NCBI RefSeq assembly: GCF_963676685.1
Contig: NC_092356.1
Coordinates: forward strand, 40,635,601 to 40,699,600
Reading direction: 5' to 3'
DNA from: Mytilus edulis
Lineage: Eukaryota; Mollusca; Bivalvia; Mytilida; Mytilidae
DNA length: 64,000 nt
In this document: one piece after another, positions 35,186 to 47,992 of the stretch
Numbering within the stretch: the stretch's first letter is position 1
Layout: every line of letters begins with the position of its first letter
Made by a program: the position numbers and the translations under genes
Notes under the pieces: model-generated
The model's input: only the letters and a program-made list of their open reading frames with translations
The model's database searches: none
What the model was told of the DNA's origin: nothing

Positions 35186-36410
35186 GTTATTTTACTTCTG
35201 AAATGAAATAATTACCTAGCTTTATGCTTGATAATCATTTGAGAAATATGTGTTTATATCTTAATATAAAGTAACATGTAAGCATGACCCCCACCCCCTT
35301 TCCGTTATACCCATCCTGATCCAAATATTTAGATTTTTAATTTGAAAGAAGTAAATTTGAATCAGGCTACACACATTACATAAGTATATGTGTATTTCCT
35401 GCAAGTTTTCTGCAAACAAGCAGCAGTAAAATTAACTTAAATGAAAAAGCTTGGAGCAAAAAATTGCAAATAAATATTTATATGTTTGCCGCAAGCTTAC
35501 AACAAGCGTCATTTCCATGGCAAAACGGTTGGGGCAAGATTGAATCAATTGTTTGCTGCTAGCTTTCTGCGAATGATATCCGCAAGGCTTTTTTTGGAAG
35601 TGTTGACTCATTACTAAGCTTGTTTCTCACATGGAAGTTATAAGAAATAAAACGTGTGTATGTAATTCAGTCTTTGTGGTATTTTTTTAATATAATGTTT
35701 ATCAGGTCCTTGAAGTTATGAAAGCCGTAGCGTAGACATATGTTCTGCATTTCCAGAGTGTAACTTTGACAGAATCAACAACTGCTAAAGATTGTGATGG
35801 GGTCAGTTTATCACAAGTTACTGGATATAACTAGATGACATTTCATACACATAGAATAGGGAAATATTTAGGATGTTTAGTAATAAGAGAGCAATCCAGA
35901 AAAAGAATTAAAATCAAAAGAGCTTGAGGCAAGTATATGGTCATCAATGGACAAATATCAATTAACTATGACAAACTCTTAATTATCCCAAGGAGGTTAT
36001 ATGAGAAGGAGAGTGAACACTTTGCTTGATACAAAATTAGCATTCCCAGGATAGCAGTTCGATCAGAGAAAAATGATCAAATTATAAAGAAACCGATATG
36101 TTTATCACCCACTTGACATGGCTCTCTGATGTACCGGGCTGTTACCGCGAGCAGTTCGGGCTATTGATAAATCGCATATGTCACGTGACTGGGTAATTAA
36201 AGTTCAGGTGTATTTTTGGTAACGTGTTTATGATATGGAAAAAGATTTGACGCGCAATTTCATAATCAATCGTCTGTCTTCGGTTAAAAAAAGATAAAGA
36301 AACGACAAAGTTATGAGGGTTTAAAGGAAACTTTGTGTGCGATTTTTATTCAACACTACATTTCTTTAAACAAAGATTTTTGCTTCACCTTTCAATTTCT
36401 GTTTATGAGA
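35186..36410. other. No gene seen; E-box palindrome at 36180-36189
   Basis: The perfect palindrome GTCACGTGAC (core CACGTG) lies about 390 bases before the possible signal-peptide exon at 36568. CACGTG is the core bound by bHLH factors, but a single site is weak evidence for a promoter. Confidence 0.4.
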
Positions 36411-36567
36411 ATTGGCAGGTAATAATCATAGAAAATATACGAATATGCAAAGTACTTTAGTTACGGTGACCGGTAACGACCGGAAGGAATATTTGCAGTT
36501 GAAACATAGAGAAATTTATCGGGAACAACGTAAAAATGACTTTCTGTTGATATTAACATTGACGGCA

Positions 36568-36600
36568 ATGAGACGGATATTCGTTTCATTTCTATTGGCT
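36568..36600 (+). CDS. Possible first exon of a secreted protein
   Basis: ATG opens MRRIFVSFLLA, then GCT|GTAAGT, a consensus donor in phase 0. Basic residues followed by a hydrophobic run are typical of a signal peptide split by an early intron. A longer in-frame reading upstream (36412-36567) lacks its own ATG context and would be 5' UTR. No matching second exon was identified in the next 6 kb, so the call rests on eleven codons. Confidence 0.25.
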
Positions 36601-39377
36601 GTAAGTTTACTTTTAACATAAAGTTTTAATTTTTAATTACTTAATAAAAAATATTACAAAAAATCCTTTTAGCATGTCAATAATTGTATAACCGGTCAGT
36701 TTATGATACCTCGGGTGTTTCCGTTCTTACTCTGGTATGTAATAAGGACAAAATCTCCCTCTGTGACAGAGTCGATCTCAACTAATTATCACCCACTTAC
36801 AGAAAAGTCGGTAACTTTTTATGTGTAATTATCGTCTTTCACCCTCTCTCCTTCACATATAACCTCCTTGATTATCCTAATTGTAGAAAAAGGTGTATAA
36901 ATATGACATCATTCAACACTAAATTTTCCTAATGAATAAATCATATGTAAAGGCAAACTTTGTCAAGGTTGCTGTTTTCATTTCCAAAATATGTTTTTGT
37001 CATCTTAATATTTCTTCTTGACCTAAGAAATGACATAGAAAATGATACCAAGGATGCGAGTTCATTTGCAGAATATCTAACTCGAGATTTGTGAAAAGAT
37101 TCATTTATTCAGAATATCATAAAAGCATTATACAACTGACAGTTATGGGGAATTATGTCATAAAACAAAACTGAATAAATGACAAAAATGCAAAGGCGGG
37201 GAATAAATACCGCCACAATCCCCAAGTCCAAGATTTGGCGAGAGCGCCACCCGAGACATCCTTGGAGTCTAGTTTTATGACAAAAAGAAAAATTCAGAAA
37301 ATACAGATTATTCAAAATCAAAAATATAGTAAAAATTACAAATGAGGCAGTTAACCACTGCCTGACCTGTTTGGCAAGTAGACATATCAATGTAAAGCAA
37401 CCCCTTTAGAACTTAGCATTCTCATCACCGGCATGTCATACTGTTTGCATTTTAATTGTTAAACTTGAGGTTAAATTCAACCTGCTACCAAGATTGAGGT
37501 AACTAATATGCGTAAGTTACACAGAGTGTAACAGTATAACCAAAGACAAAATATATATCTATAGATAAAAGATGAGCAAAATGTTTGAGAACTGTAAAAC
37601 TTTGTAATTTTCTTTTTTTGGTTTTAACTGCAATTTCTCCTATCCTGAGGAAACAATGAAATGCCAAGAACATCATAGCCTTTAATTAGAACTGGTTGAA
37701 CTGACCCGGTTTAACAGGGGAAACGTTCAACAATAATTTTGATAATATCTCTTTTGTAAAGGGCATTCTAATGTCACAGGAACTCCTCAAATTTTGTTTA
37801 CACTTGGTAATTTTTTTTATTTAACTTTTGAACATAACAGAAATATAAGATGCTATTGTAGACGGTTTATAATTTTGCAAGAACAGAAAACTCATAAAAT
37901 GAAAAACCATCATATGCGTGGATAGATAAGCATGTGATAAAGGGAAGCGTTCCTTACAAAATTGATCTTATGCTTCCTACATCATATTAAAAGATGCCCT
38001 TGTTGTAGATGATACTAAAGCCTGCAATAATGTTCTCGTCATAAATTCAAAAGATGCTATTGCACTGAAACTGGAGCTAGACTTATCCATGTTAACCAAG
38101 GAGCTATATGTTGGGCTTTCTTAAAAGAAAAGCCAGACAACAAATCGCAAACTACATTTGCCTAACCCTCAATTATATTTGCTTTAAAATGAATATAAAA
38201 CTTTAGCGATGCCAAAACTAGTCTGCGGACTAATTTAATTCAAATGACGAAGTTATATTGATAATATTAGTGTAATTGAAGCATATTTAGAGGCCATTCT
38301 CCCGCAAACCAAATACCGCCTAAACCAGCAGTATATTCCCCATGTTCTCCAGCTTCGTCTGATTTGGAGGATCTCATTTTTTTAAATAAGAATATAGATT
38401 TCCATTGTATTAAGACATAAAATCAAACCATGCCCTCAAATCGGCACCCGCTTCTGAATTAAGTGTTATTCCATAATTGGGATATGACCCATTGTTAGAT
38501 CAAATAATCTTCTTAGGTATAGAAATACGACACTACAGGCAAAATTCAATAAATCTAAAAGAGAATGCAATTCTCGATGAATAACCTTCTTTTTTTTTTT
38601 GTTGCTATTTTTTTCTGGTTATCGAGCTACCATAGCCCTAGAATCAACCTCAATGCTATATATTGTTAAGCATGTTGTAGGTAATTAAAGTTTTTGATAC
38701 AGTAAAAAAATGTGTTAAGTGCTTCAGAACACTTGTTAGTATTTACTTCCCCTACAAAAAAGAAATCATCAAGCAAATGTGAAACCCCTCTAATTTGAAA
38801 TTATCTATTCTTAAACTCTGAATTTAGTTGAATTTCCTTGCTCTGTCATATCCTTTGAGGAAAATGTTTCATTTATTTACATTTATTGGTATTGGTAGAC
38901 TTGTGGGTTGTAAGCCACTCTTTACATAAGACTGTGGCATGGTTTTTTTTTATCATGTTTCACACATTGGTGCTTATGTTTGCAGTTGTCACTGGAGCAG
39001 CCACCTGTTCGACAGTGAGTCTAGCAGTAACCAGGTGGGAATTGACTGCTTTGGTGCTGAACCCGGCGTTCAAAGGGAGGACTTCCATTTGTTTATTGGA
39101 TTGATTATTTGATGCATAATTGGTACTAGTATTTGCATGATTTAAATTATCATAAAAGGCATTGCGCCAAAGAACATCATTTACAACTATCCAATAAAAT
39201 TTCATCCCTCTGCATACCTTTCTAAATGTTTCATCATAATGCTTTTGCTATGTTAAACCTAAATTGCTCTGACATTGTCCTAATATCATATGAATATTTG
39301 ATGACTTAAAAAATGTTCACATGGTTTACATAATATATAGATATAAAAAATTTAAAGGCTGCAGTCAAACGATGGAT
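36601..39377. other. No gene seen
   Basis: AT-rich. A block at 38940-39110 reads on the minus strand as a Thr/Val/Ala-rich peptide and may belong with the gag-like ORF at 39895-40296. No other supported feature. Confidence 0.4.
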
Positions 39378-39545
39378 TGTCAAATAAAGGCAACAGTAGT
39401 ATACCGCTGTTCGAAAGTTATAAATCGATTGGGAGAAAACAAATCCGGGTTACAAACTAAAACTGAGGTAAACACATCAACTATAACAGGAAAACAACGA
39501 AACAATAGAAACACTGCATTACAACAAAAAACCAAAACGACAATG
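39378..39545. repeat. Dispersed repeat (AGTATACCGCTGTTC family)
   Basis: Matches 45452-45600: aataaaggcaacagtagtat, accgctgttc and ggttacaaactaaaactga occur in both. A shorter fragment with gtataccgctgttc lies at 63500. Confidence 0.7.
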
Positions 39546-39894
39546 CATACATTTGGTTTTGCATATTAGGTAGAAATTTAACTGCTTTCGAACTTAAAAG
39601 AACTTCATCGTCTTAATCTTCATTAAAATTTGAAGAAAGGGTGACAAAATCCAAATAACTATCAGACATAATTTCTTTTCTGATTTTTTTCGCAGAAAAT
39701 TAAAACCCAAGGGTATGTATTTCTAAATTAGTAACTGACTGTAACAGAGTTGTCAATACCTAATGATTGGTCTTTCTTGTGTTGTTAATATAAAAAAGAA
39801 GATGTGGTATGACTACGTATATAATGGCTGTGAAGTATCCTGCAACTGATAAATCTGACGTCACAGGTGGTACCAATGAGCAGTGGGCGTTGTG

Positions 39895-40296
39895 TCAGGG
39901 TGACGACGGCAATGTATGCTTACTCTCTGTTGGGAAATCAGGGCCGGTGACCACTTCCTGTGTTGCACTAGAACGTATACCACACACACTTGACAATCTG
40001 TCATCTGATATGCGGACTCCACTGCTGTCGGTTAAGTGTAAACCAGCTCCCCTCAACTGATTGATCATTTCTGCAGCTTTTTCATCCGCTGTTGGCTGTG
40101 ATGTTGTATTTGCACCGCTCATCATATAACCTGTTGATGTAGTTAGACAATTGTTTCGGACTCGTTTTCGCCCTCTTGGTGGATTAGTAGTTTCAGTCAG
40201 TACCACGGGATCTTTGACAAGGTAACTTTCTGTTGAGTCGGAAGGGGCAGCTCTTTGTTTAGGCATCTTTAAAGCACACACAAATATATTTTGCAT
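39895..40296 (-). CDS. Unidentified minus-strand ORF, gag-like composition
   Basis: 133 codons starting MQNIFVCALKMPKQRAAPSD; an internal ATG gives MPKQRAAPSD as a likelier start (40266). It is rich in Ser, Thr and Pro with a basic patch (RGRKRVRN). No zinc knuckle or known domain was recognised. The composition resembles the N-terminal ORF of mollusc retroelements, but no reverse transcriptase or integrase lies next to it. The stop at 39895 and lack of a partner suggest a relic. The plus-strand frame over the same bases is probably a shadow. Confidence 0.35.
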   Translation of the reverse strand: MQNIFVCALKMPKQRAAPSDSTESYLVKDPVVLTETTNPPRGRKRVRNNCLTTSTGYMMSGANTTSQPTADEKAAEMINQLRGAGLHLTDSSGVRISDDRLSSVCGIRSSATQEVVTGPDFPTESKHTLPSSP

Positions 40297-41529
40297 ACCT
40301 GATAATGCCTGTAAACTTACAATATAACATCAAAAAAATATGCGTTTATCACTTATTTAATACTATTCAGTGTATATTGTACATATAGAAAGATCACACT
40401 TCGACAATGTGGAACACACTCATGCAATATAATATGACAACTACATTGTAACCATACATGAATATAACTATGTAAGTGAATGGTACATGTAAAACAGTAT
40501 ATAAATGAAACCATCGAATCTGATACATAAATACAAAAGTGCACTATGTAAAGATGGTTAACCATATGAATGTATAATAATAAAAATATTAACATATAAA
40601 TCCAATGCAAATTGATCCATTTTACAAAATTGCACTGACGTATATGATTACCATAGCCATAACGATGGCAATAAAACTATGTATATAGATATAAAATTTA
40701 ATCCTGGTATCTATGATGAGTTTATTTGTGTGCTACAATAATTTGATAAATTAAGCAAGAGCAGTTGATTGTCTGCAAATCTTTGTATATACTAAATAAA
40801 GTATTAAATAACTGATGTATAAGTTTTCATGAATAATAAAACAATGATGTACCTGTACAGATAATAGCATAAAAGCTTTTTAAGGATTATGTACCCTTGA
40901 GTTGATTCAATGCTAAACATATGGAAATTTTATAGAAAATCCACAGCCTTTCGACTTGTATTCTCATATTTGGCAATTCAATGCTTAAAAGATAAAGGAT
41001 TATTGCATGCAGTGCTAGCAATGATTTCCTTAAAACAAGTTTATAAATTTAGATATTGGTTAAAACAAATATAAATAAGGACCAATTCAAGTACACCTTT
41101 TAAGGTGCGCTCGACTTTCGTGATTCAGCACGAGGTGTTTTCGAATTTAAAGGCTGTTTAGGACTTTTTATAAACAATAAACGCCAGCTGATTATAGAAT
41201 AACACGTGAGTAATCTATGTTTAAAATTTTATAACCAAAATCTCTGTATTAAAGTCTGTGGATTTTCTACAAAAATCCTGGTTTTAATTTCACCAAATTC
41301 TCTTTTTCTACTAAATGCAATTAAACTATATATAATAATGCTTTGCACGAAGTTTCCCCTTGATATGTGTACAAAATGGTCCATCTCTATTATTCATTAT
41401 CTTTGCTGTTTTGATAATATTGCAGTTTAAAAACTTCGTAATTAACAGGCCACAAAAGGGGTCATTAACCTTAATTATTATAAGCAAACTATGTAAACGT
41501 ATCGTTTGATATCTCATTTTGATTTTATT
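40297..41529. other. No gene seen
   Basis: AT-rich, with only short chance frames. Confidence 0.4.
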
Positions 41530-41760
41530 AATTTTTAATTATTTCACGATTTTCACTACCGACAGCTGCACGAATACTTTTAGCGTTGATGTGCATACCT
41601 TCATCATTTAAATGAACTTTATCAGACAACAAAGTTTTTTGAAGACAGTACCTGATTCACTTTGTTTACTTTGTTGTTATAATCGGGACCCGACCTTTCG
41701 GAATACCTCGGCAGTAATTGTATAATGCCTCTTTCAGGAACAAACTTGAAAAAAGAAAAT
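41530..41760 (-). pseudogene. Relic of an SGNH-like retroelement ORF
   Basis: Minus strand reads FVPERGIIQLLPRYSERS, then after a frameshift TLLSDKVHLNDEGMHINAKS and IRAA. The block D-x-V-H-L-N-x-x-G-M resembles the C-terminal D-x-x-H motif of SGNH/GDSL-type domains carried by some mollusc retroelements. Too short and broken to be active; no adjacent reverse transcriptase. Confidence 0.35.
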
Positions 41761-42234
41761 CTTTACTGTTCTGGCAAAACAAGAATAGCGTCTAATAGCA
41801 TTTAGTGTAATTGCGAGAATGCGGTCGCAACTAGACGCTTGATAAGAGTTAGCATGCACTTTTTCTTAATAACGAGTTAAAGTGTTCTTTTAGTTGTCTT
41901 TATTAGTATTACTTTAACTGTTTGGTCTGTTTTTGGCGATATACATTTGACGTGGGTCTGTACTTATGCATCCCGTCATTGTGTTGTTTGGATTATTTTT
42001 CAATTTTACTTGTGTGATTTGTCCTTGTGACTTTTTTTATGTTTCTTTGATACATATTACGTGTTTCTGTACTTTAAACATCCCGCCATTGTGTTATTGT
42101 TCTGTTATATTTTTTTCATACTTTGAACGATAAAATTATTTTATATCTTTAACTGTGTGACGTTTACATTCTGGGGTCAAACACGCGATTCTACGCCAAA
42201 GTTAATGATAAATTTACAATTTGGTCCCAGTGCT

Positions 42235-42480
42235 TAAAATCTCTTGATCCTATAGAATGCACTTTGTAAATAAAGCCGTTTCTCAAACTACCCCTCTTTT
42301 GAGGAGATGTAGAATATTCATATATAATGAATTTTGTTTACGTACTGGTTCCCAGTTATGATCTCTATGTTTCATCTCATAGAGACATAACTTGGGAGTG
42401 TTACCAGTAAATATACATATGCATATTGTATATATTGAAATCATACAGTCAAGGTAGGGGTAGTTAAGAAATTTAGTGTT
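42235..42480. repeat. Dispersed repeat with a conserved hairpin, copy 1
   Basis: Matches 61265-61490 (tgcactttgtaaata, gagacataacttggga, gttaccagtaaata). It contains a stem GTTATGATCTCTATG / CATAGAGACATAAC at 42355-42391. The other copy keeps the outer stem with changes inside. Confidence 0.7.
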
Positions 42481-42619
42481 AGCTTAAACTCATAGACGTT
42501 CGGGGCATATAAACGTTGAAAATATGCCGTACAGCCCTATATTTTGATCTTTGAAAAAAATAATAGTGCATATGAACTTTCCATTCTAGGAGATAAATTT
42601 TTTCAAAACTTCATAGTAA

Positions 42620-42975
42620 AAGTCGTACAGTTTTAGCCGTAAAAGGAGTTCCTATGGGAAATTGCATTGTCAAAATTTACACCCCTATTTTAACATTTTT
42701 GCCTGTTATGCCTGTTTGTTTTATTCACGCATCGTTGTCAATATAATGGAAGTTGATGCGACTGTCATGCATGTGAGAGGTTTAGTGCTATAAACCAGGT
42801 TCAATCAACAATTTTCTACATAAGAAAATGCCTGTACCAAGTTTTGAATATGACAGTTGTTGTCCACTCGTTTGATGTGTTTGTGCTTTTGATTTTACCC
42901 TTTGATTAGGGACTTTCCGTTTTGAATTTTCTTCGGAGTTCAGTATTTTTGTGATTTAACTTTTTATCATCATTA
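42620..42975. repeat. Dispersed repeat (ATGACAGTTGTT...GATTAGGGACTTTCC family)
   Basis: The second half matches 53990-54180 (plus) and 54820-55040 (reverse). The phrase acagttttagccgtaaaagg, with gagttcctatgg after it, also recurs at 62745-62775 next to the 356-bp array. Confidence 0.7.
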
Positions 42976-43121
42976 GTAAATTAAATTTGTGGCCAATAAT
43001 AATTAGTATTGACCCTGAGCATGCCATGACCATTCTGACCTTGACTGCCTGTAATCAAAAACTTGCATAATTCCAAGAACAAAGACCATTGAAATTTTTG
43101 GTTTCTTATCACAACATTGAT

Positions 43122-43141
43122 AAGAAATAAAACTTCAAAAG
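43122..43141. repeat. Left target-site duplication of the LINE
   Basis: AAGAAATAAAACTTCAAAAG. The copy at 49973-49992 differs at one base. Confidence 0.7.
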
Positions 43142-43148
43142 CCTCATA

Positions 43149-43873
43149 ATGGGAGTTGATAAAAAAGTAAGTGACTTTTCACAGCAACTTCAAAAAGTTG
43201 AACATAATTTAACAGGTATGATCAATGAAGTGAAAACTGACGTGCATGTATTGAAAACAAAATACGATGAATCACAATTAGAAATAACCACTTTAAGACG
43301 AGACTTCACAGAGTTGGAACAGGGTGTTGCAGGTATGGATCTGCAAATACAAGCAATTGATCGTGAAAAATTACAAAAACAAAAATATGAGCTTCAAACC
43401 CAGATGAATGAATTAAAGGATCAGGTAACATTGCTTGAAAAGCATGAAAGAAAATATAATGTTTTGATTTATGGTATTGATGACAGTAAGGCTGACGAGA
43501 ATATCTATTCTGTTACTCGTCAGTTGTTTAGCGAAAATCTAAAAATCGAACAGAGAAAAGCAAATGCCATTCCGATTGCTAACGCTCACCGTGACCAACA
43601 AGGGGTTGTGGACCCAAACCAATTATCGTTCGATTTATCCACTATGGAGATAAACAACTCATTATGTCCAGTGCCCACAATTTGAAAGGTAGTCAAATTC
43701 GTATTTTAGATGATCTACCCATATCCATGAAAGAGGAAAGATTCCTTCTGTCTCACGTAGCCTACAAAATACCGAAAAAAGACAAATTGCAAACACGCAT
43801 TCGAGATGTCGGGGCACATATGACACTTGAAACCCGGAAAAATAGAGGAGAACCATGGAGCGCAAGAGAATGA
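43149..43873 (+). pseudogene. LINE ORF1 (L1 ORF1p-like), one frameshift
   Basis: From ATG 43149 a long coiled coil (about residues 1-105, with QLQKVEHNLTGMINEVKTDV) leads into an RRM-like segment (KYNVLIYGIDDS, about residue 110). Near 43600 the frame must change to continue as GPKPIIVRFIHYGDKQLI then MSSAHNLKG and a basic end (KNRGEPWSARE), stop near 43873. Coiled coil, RRM-like domain and basic C-terminal domain is the layout of the L1 ORF1 RNA-binding protein. The frameshift inactivates it. Confidence 0.7.
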
Positions 43874-46210
43874 TAAGCAATACATAACAATATACACTTT
43901 GTTATTTTTGTTTACATGTATATATATATATATATACAAAATTGTACTTGTACATCAATAAGCCATGGCCATAGTTATATATATATAGGCTGTTGTGACC
44001 TACATTTTTGTATTTGTGAGAAACTACAGAACTTTATAGGCAGATGTAGATATCTATTTTATTACATATAACTTATAAGATAATTCTTTAATACCAAACT
44101 ATAGACTTACCCTGAGAAAAAAAAATTACAGTAATTTAGCTAAATGAACACTAAACAGAATTGAATCAATTTGCTTTTTCATCTATTGTTTAAATACATG
44201 TATATGTATAACCTTTTTCTTTATCATATTTTCACAGAAACCATTATTAAATTGATACCAAAATGTAAGTATAGAACTGGGAATTTCATATCAGCTTTAT
44301 TATCTATTTATGCAAATATTTTATTTTTGTTTTTTTTGTTTATTTATTTTTTGCTTTTTATTACTTTAGTTTTGCTTGCTCTCTATGCTTTCTTGCCTGA
44401 CTGTCTGCGATATATTGGCAGACACATATAAATGTACATGCTAATTCTGCTTTATATATACTCATTTTCCAACTTGCTGTGTTGAAATTTTTGCCTTTAT
44501 TATTCATTTATATGTTTATTCTCTGCTGCTTATATAGTTATTTATAATTTTGCTCTTGCTAGTTATTTAGTTTTATTTTAAACTGCTATAATGTGCTTAA
44601 TGCTGTGGTTGCTATATGCTTTACTTTATTAAATCAAATACAGACTGACACAAATGAGTTGAAGCTAGAATATGTAAAGTACAGACCACTTTTTAGTTTT
44701 AAAGTGATGTTTATTTCAAATTAAGAATGAGACACTTGTTTAAAATTATCTTTCCTTGTTTGTGTTGATGGTACATGTACATTATAATGAAATGACCGTA
44801 CTGTAGTAAGCTTTGCACAATCTTTGCTGAAACTAACTCATTAATATGATAAGCATACACACACTCAGGATGTGCAGTCTGTGTTCGATTGTTAGATAGT
44901 TTTGTTAGTTTTTAAGATATATTGATCATGCATTACTTTGATTTACACGTGATACAAAAGTATTGCTACATATATATATAGTGATACTGCATTTGAAGTC
45001 AGTCAGAGTTCTTAATTTTTTGAAATCGTCTCTCAAACTACGCACTGTTCTTTTAAACAAGAAATATTAACATTTAGATAAATCTTATATATTTACAGCT
45101 ACATCTCATAAAGAATATTGATCTTTAATTGTACAAATGTATCAGAGATATAATGAGTATAAAACATCTCTGCCTTGTAAATAGACATAGGATCATATAA
45201 ATCTGTATATTTGACATGGGAGTTTTGTTTAATACATAGATACAAAGGACAAACATAGAAACTCCAATATCTACATGTAGTCAATTGAACAACTCTGACA
45301 GTCTTGAAATATTGTACATAATAGGCTTATTTCGATTATATATAGTTCATTTAACTAAAACTGTTTCAAAAAGAATGAACGTGTTAGACAGACAACATCT
45401 TATGATAAAAATATTGACAAATCTGACTGGATCAGACTTGAATAAAAAAATAAATAAAGGCAACAGTAGTATACCGCTGTTCAAACTCATTAATCCATGG
45501 ACAAAAAACAAAATCGGGGTAACAAACTAAAACTGACGGAAACGCATAAATATAAGAGGAGAACAACGACACAACACTACAATGTAACTAACACACACAG
45601 AAACGGACCAAGCATCAGACAAAATCCCAAGAAAATAACAAATATAACATCAAAACCAAATACATGAATTTGAAGGCAGAACAATGGACATTTGTATACT
45701 TGTGCTTCTTTTGTGATCTTTTCTTTTTTGCCATAACCACATATAATGGAAAAGTGTCTTTGTGTGTTGGAAAGAATGACAGTAAGGAAATTAAAAATAA
45801 TATGAAATTATAGGAATGAAATAATCTTTCAAAATATGTACATAACATGAACTATACAGATATTCACTGTTGGGTTTGCTCAAATTAAATTTCCATCTGA
45901 ATCCAATGTATTTAATAAAATTTCTTCTGAGTTATCTCCCTTAGACCATGTAGAGTGAATATCCTATACAACAACAGTGAATGTCTCAGAGTGCAGATTT
46001 AGTAATTGATTTTAATGTTGGACTTTGTCTTGCTATTGTATTTTATGCTTTCATATATATGTATTTATTGTAAATTACAAATATGTCTTAAGGTTTCACA
46101 GATCTGGAAAAACTATACAGTTTTAAAGGAAAAGAATTTTAAAAGTCCCTTGATTTCACAAATTTCATGGTATATTCATGTATACTCACTCATCATTAGA
46201 GTTATAAATA
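43874..46210. other. LINE spacer, no gene seen
   Basis: Unusually long gap between ORF1 and ORF2. It contains a TA run (43918-43936) and an insertion of the dispersed repeat listed at 45452. No coding support. Confidence 0.45.
45452..45690. repeat. Dispersed repeat (AGTATACCGCTGTTC family) inside the LINE
   Basis: Its first half matches 39378-39545. Its presence between ORF1 and ORF2 means it inserted after the LINE did, or that the spacer was acquired. Confidence 0.65.
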
Positions 46211-46243
46211 TTGATAAAGCTAAATGCATGCATGAAGGGTGAT

Positions 46244-46951
46244 ATTCTTAAAATAATTTCTTATAATTGTCAAGGTCTTTATACAAAGGAGAAACGGAGA
46301 GATGTTTTGAACTATTTAAAGTCAAAGAATTTTAATATATACTGTCTTCAGGACACACATTTTACAGAACAAGATGAATTAAACATTAAAAATCAGTGGA
46401 AGGGAGAATGCCTTTTCAATTCATTAACATCCAATCAGAGAGGTGTGGCCATCTTTTTTAATGAAAACTTTGATCTTCAAATTCACAAAGTTAATAAAGA
46501 TGAGGGTGGAAATCTTCTTGGATTGGACATTACAAGAATTACCTTAGTAAATATTTATGGGCCAAATGTAGACACTCCTTGCTTTTATCAAAAGGTGGCA
46601 GACATTATTGAGGAATTTGATAACCTATCTTGTATTCTTTGTGGTGATTTTAACCTCATTCAAAGTTTTAATCTCGACACCCATAATTATGTTAATATCA
46701 ACAACCCAAAGTCTAGAGAAAAAGTATTACAGCTGATGGAAGACTTTAATCTAGTTGATCCATTTCGGGAATTATACCCCGATTTGAAAAGATTTACTTG
46801 CAGGGGAAAAAAAACCTTTAAACAATCTCGTTTAGATTTTTTTCTGATTTCTGATAATATTTTTCACTTTGTTAACGATGTTAAAATTGATAATAGTTAC
46901 AGGTCTGATCATTCACCTGTGGTCTTTTCTTTCAAGATTAATGAATTATAA
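46244..46951 (+). pseudogene. LINE ORF2, apurinic-type endonuclease domain
   Basis: Starts about ILKIISYNCQGLYTKEKRRD and ends SDHSPVVFSFKINEL. Expected APE motifs are present: N in SYNCQG, the QDTH segment (normally QETH), NIYGPN, CGDFN, RLDFFLISD and SDHSPV. The usual metal-binding Glu of QETH is Asp here. It ends in a stop; the continuation KGRGLWKFNNSLLHATDYV, typical of L1/Tx1 ORF2, reads in another frame just after. Confidence 0.8.
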
Positions 46952-47992
46952 AAGGCAGAGGCCTTTGGAAGTTTAATAATTCCCTTCTTCATGCTACTGA
47001 CTATGTTAAAGAGATAAAAAACAAAAAAAACTCATAAGTATAGTAAAAGAACAATATGCTGTCAAGATATATAGAGATGAAAATTTACAAAATATTGACA
47101 ACTCTGAAATTGAATTTACTGTTGATGACCAGTTATTTTTCGAAACTTTACTCACAGAAATACGCGGTAAAACTATTTCATATGCCTCTTATAAAAAAAA
47201 AAGCGGGTATAAAAATTGAAAATGAAATTATTTCAAAATTAAAACAATTAGAAGAAAATGCTCTAACTGTAGAAAATCTGGAAGAGATTGATCAGAAAAG
47301 CGAGGATGAAAAGCAGTTATTGGAGGGAAATATTATTTATTTCTGAATTAACTGCAGCATTAAAGAGGATGAAAAATAACAAGAGTCCGGGGTCTGATGG
47401 TTTCACTGCAGAATTTTTCAAATTTATTTGGATTGATGTTGGTAAATTTGTCCTTAAATCTATAAATTTTGGATATGGGAAAGGCCAAATGTCTGTCACC
47501 CAGAGGCAGGGAGTGATTACATGTATTCCAAAAGATGGTAAACCAAAACAATTTCTTAAAAATTGGAGACCTATACTAAATTCTACATATAAATTGGCAT
47601 CAAGCTGTATAGCAGAGAGAATAAAATCTGTTTTGTCAAAATTAATAAGTTCGGATCAAACTGGTTTTGTTCCAGGTAGGTATATAGGCGAAAATTGTCG
47701 TTTATTATATGATATTTTACATTTTACTGAAGAAAATAATATTCCCGGAATTCTCTTGCTGATTGATTTTGAGAAGGCATTTGATTCCATATCGTGGTCA
47801 TTTCTTTATGATACATTAAGATATTTTAATTTTGGTGAATCCGTTATGTCCTGGGTTAAAACCTTCTATAACAATATAACAGCTGCGGTGACACAAAACT
47901 GTTGTCTGTCAGAATTCTTCACTATAGAGAGAGGCTGTAGACAGGGAGATCCTTTATCCCCTTATATTTTCTTGCTATGGGAGAAATATTAG
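46952..47992 (+). pseudogene. LINE ORF2, linker and first part of reverse transcriptase
   Basis: Frameshifts occur near 46945, 47035 and 47200-47340. From about 47345 the RT fingers and palm are readable: MKNNKSPGSDGFTAEFFK, GVITCIPKDGKP, NWRPILNSTYKLASSCIAER, QTGFVPGRYIGEN, ILLLIDFEKAFDSISW (motif A, with Asp) and GCRQGDPLSPYIFLL (motif B). The frame breaks at about 47975. Confidence 0.8.

Noticed and set aside
37990..38120. Plus-strand frame reading DALVVDDTKACNNVLVINSK
   Set aside because: Looks coding-like for about 45 codons but has no splice sites in phase, no recognised family and quickly meets stops.
39809..40060. 83-codon plus-strand ORF
   Set aside because: Shadow of the minus-strand gag-like ORF at 39895-40296; no ATG context and no domain.
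43149..43685. Independent host coiled-coil gene
   Set aside because: Coiled coil plus RRM-like segment, frameshifted, directly inside the LINE direct repeats; it is ORF1.
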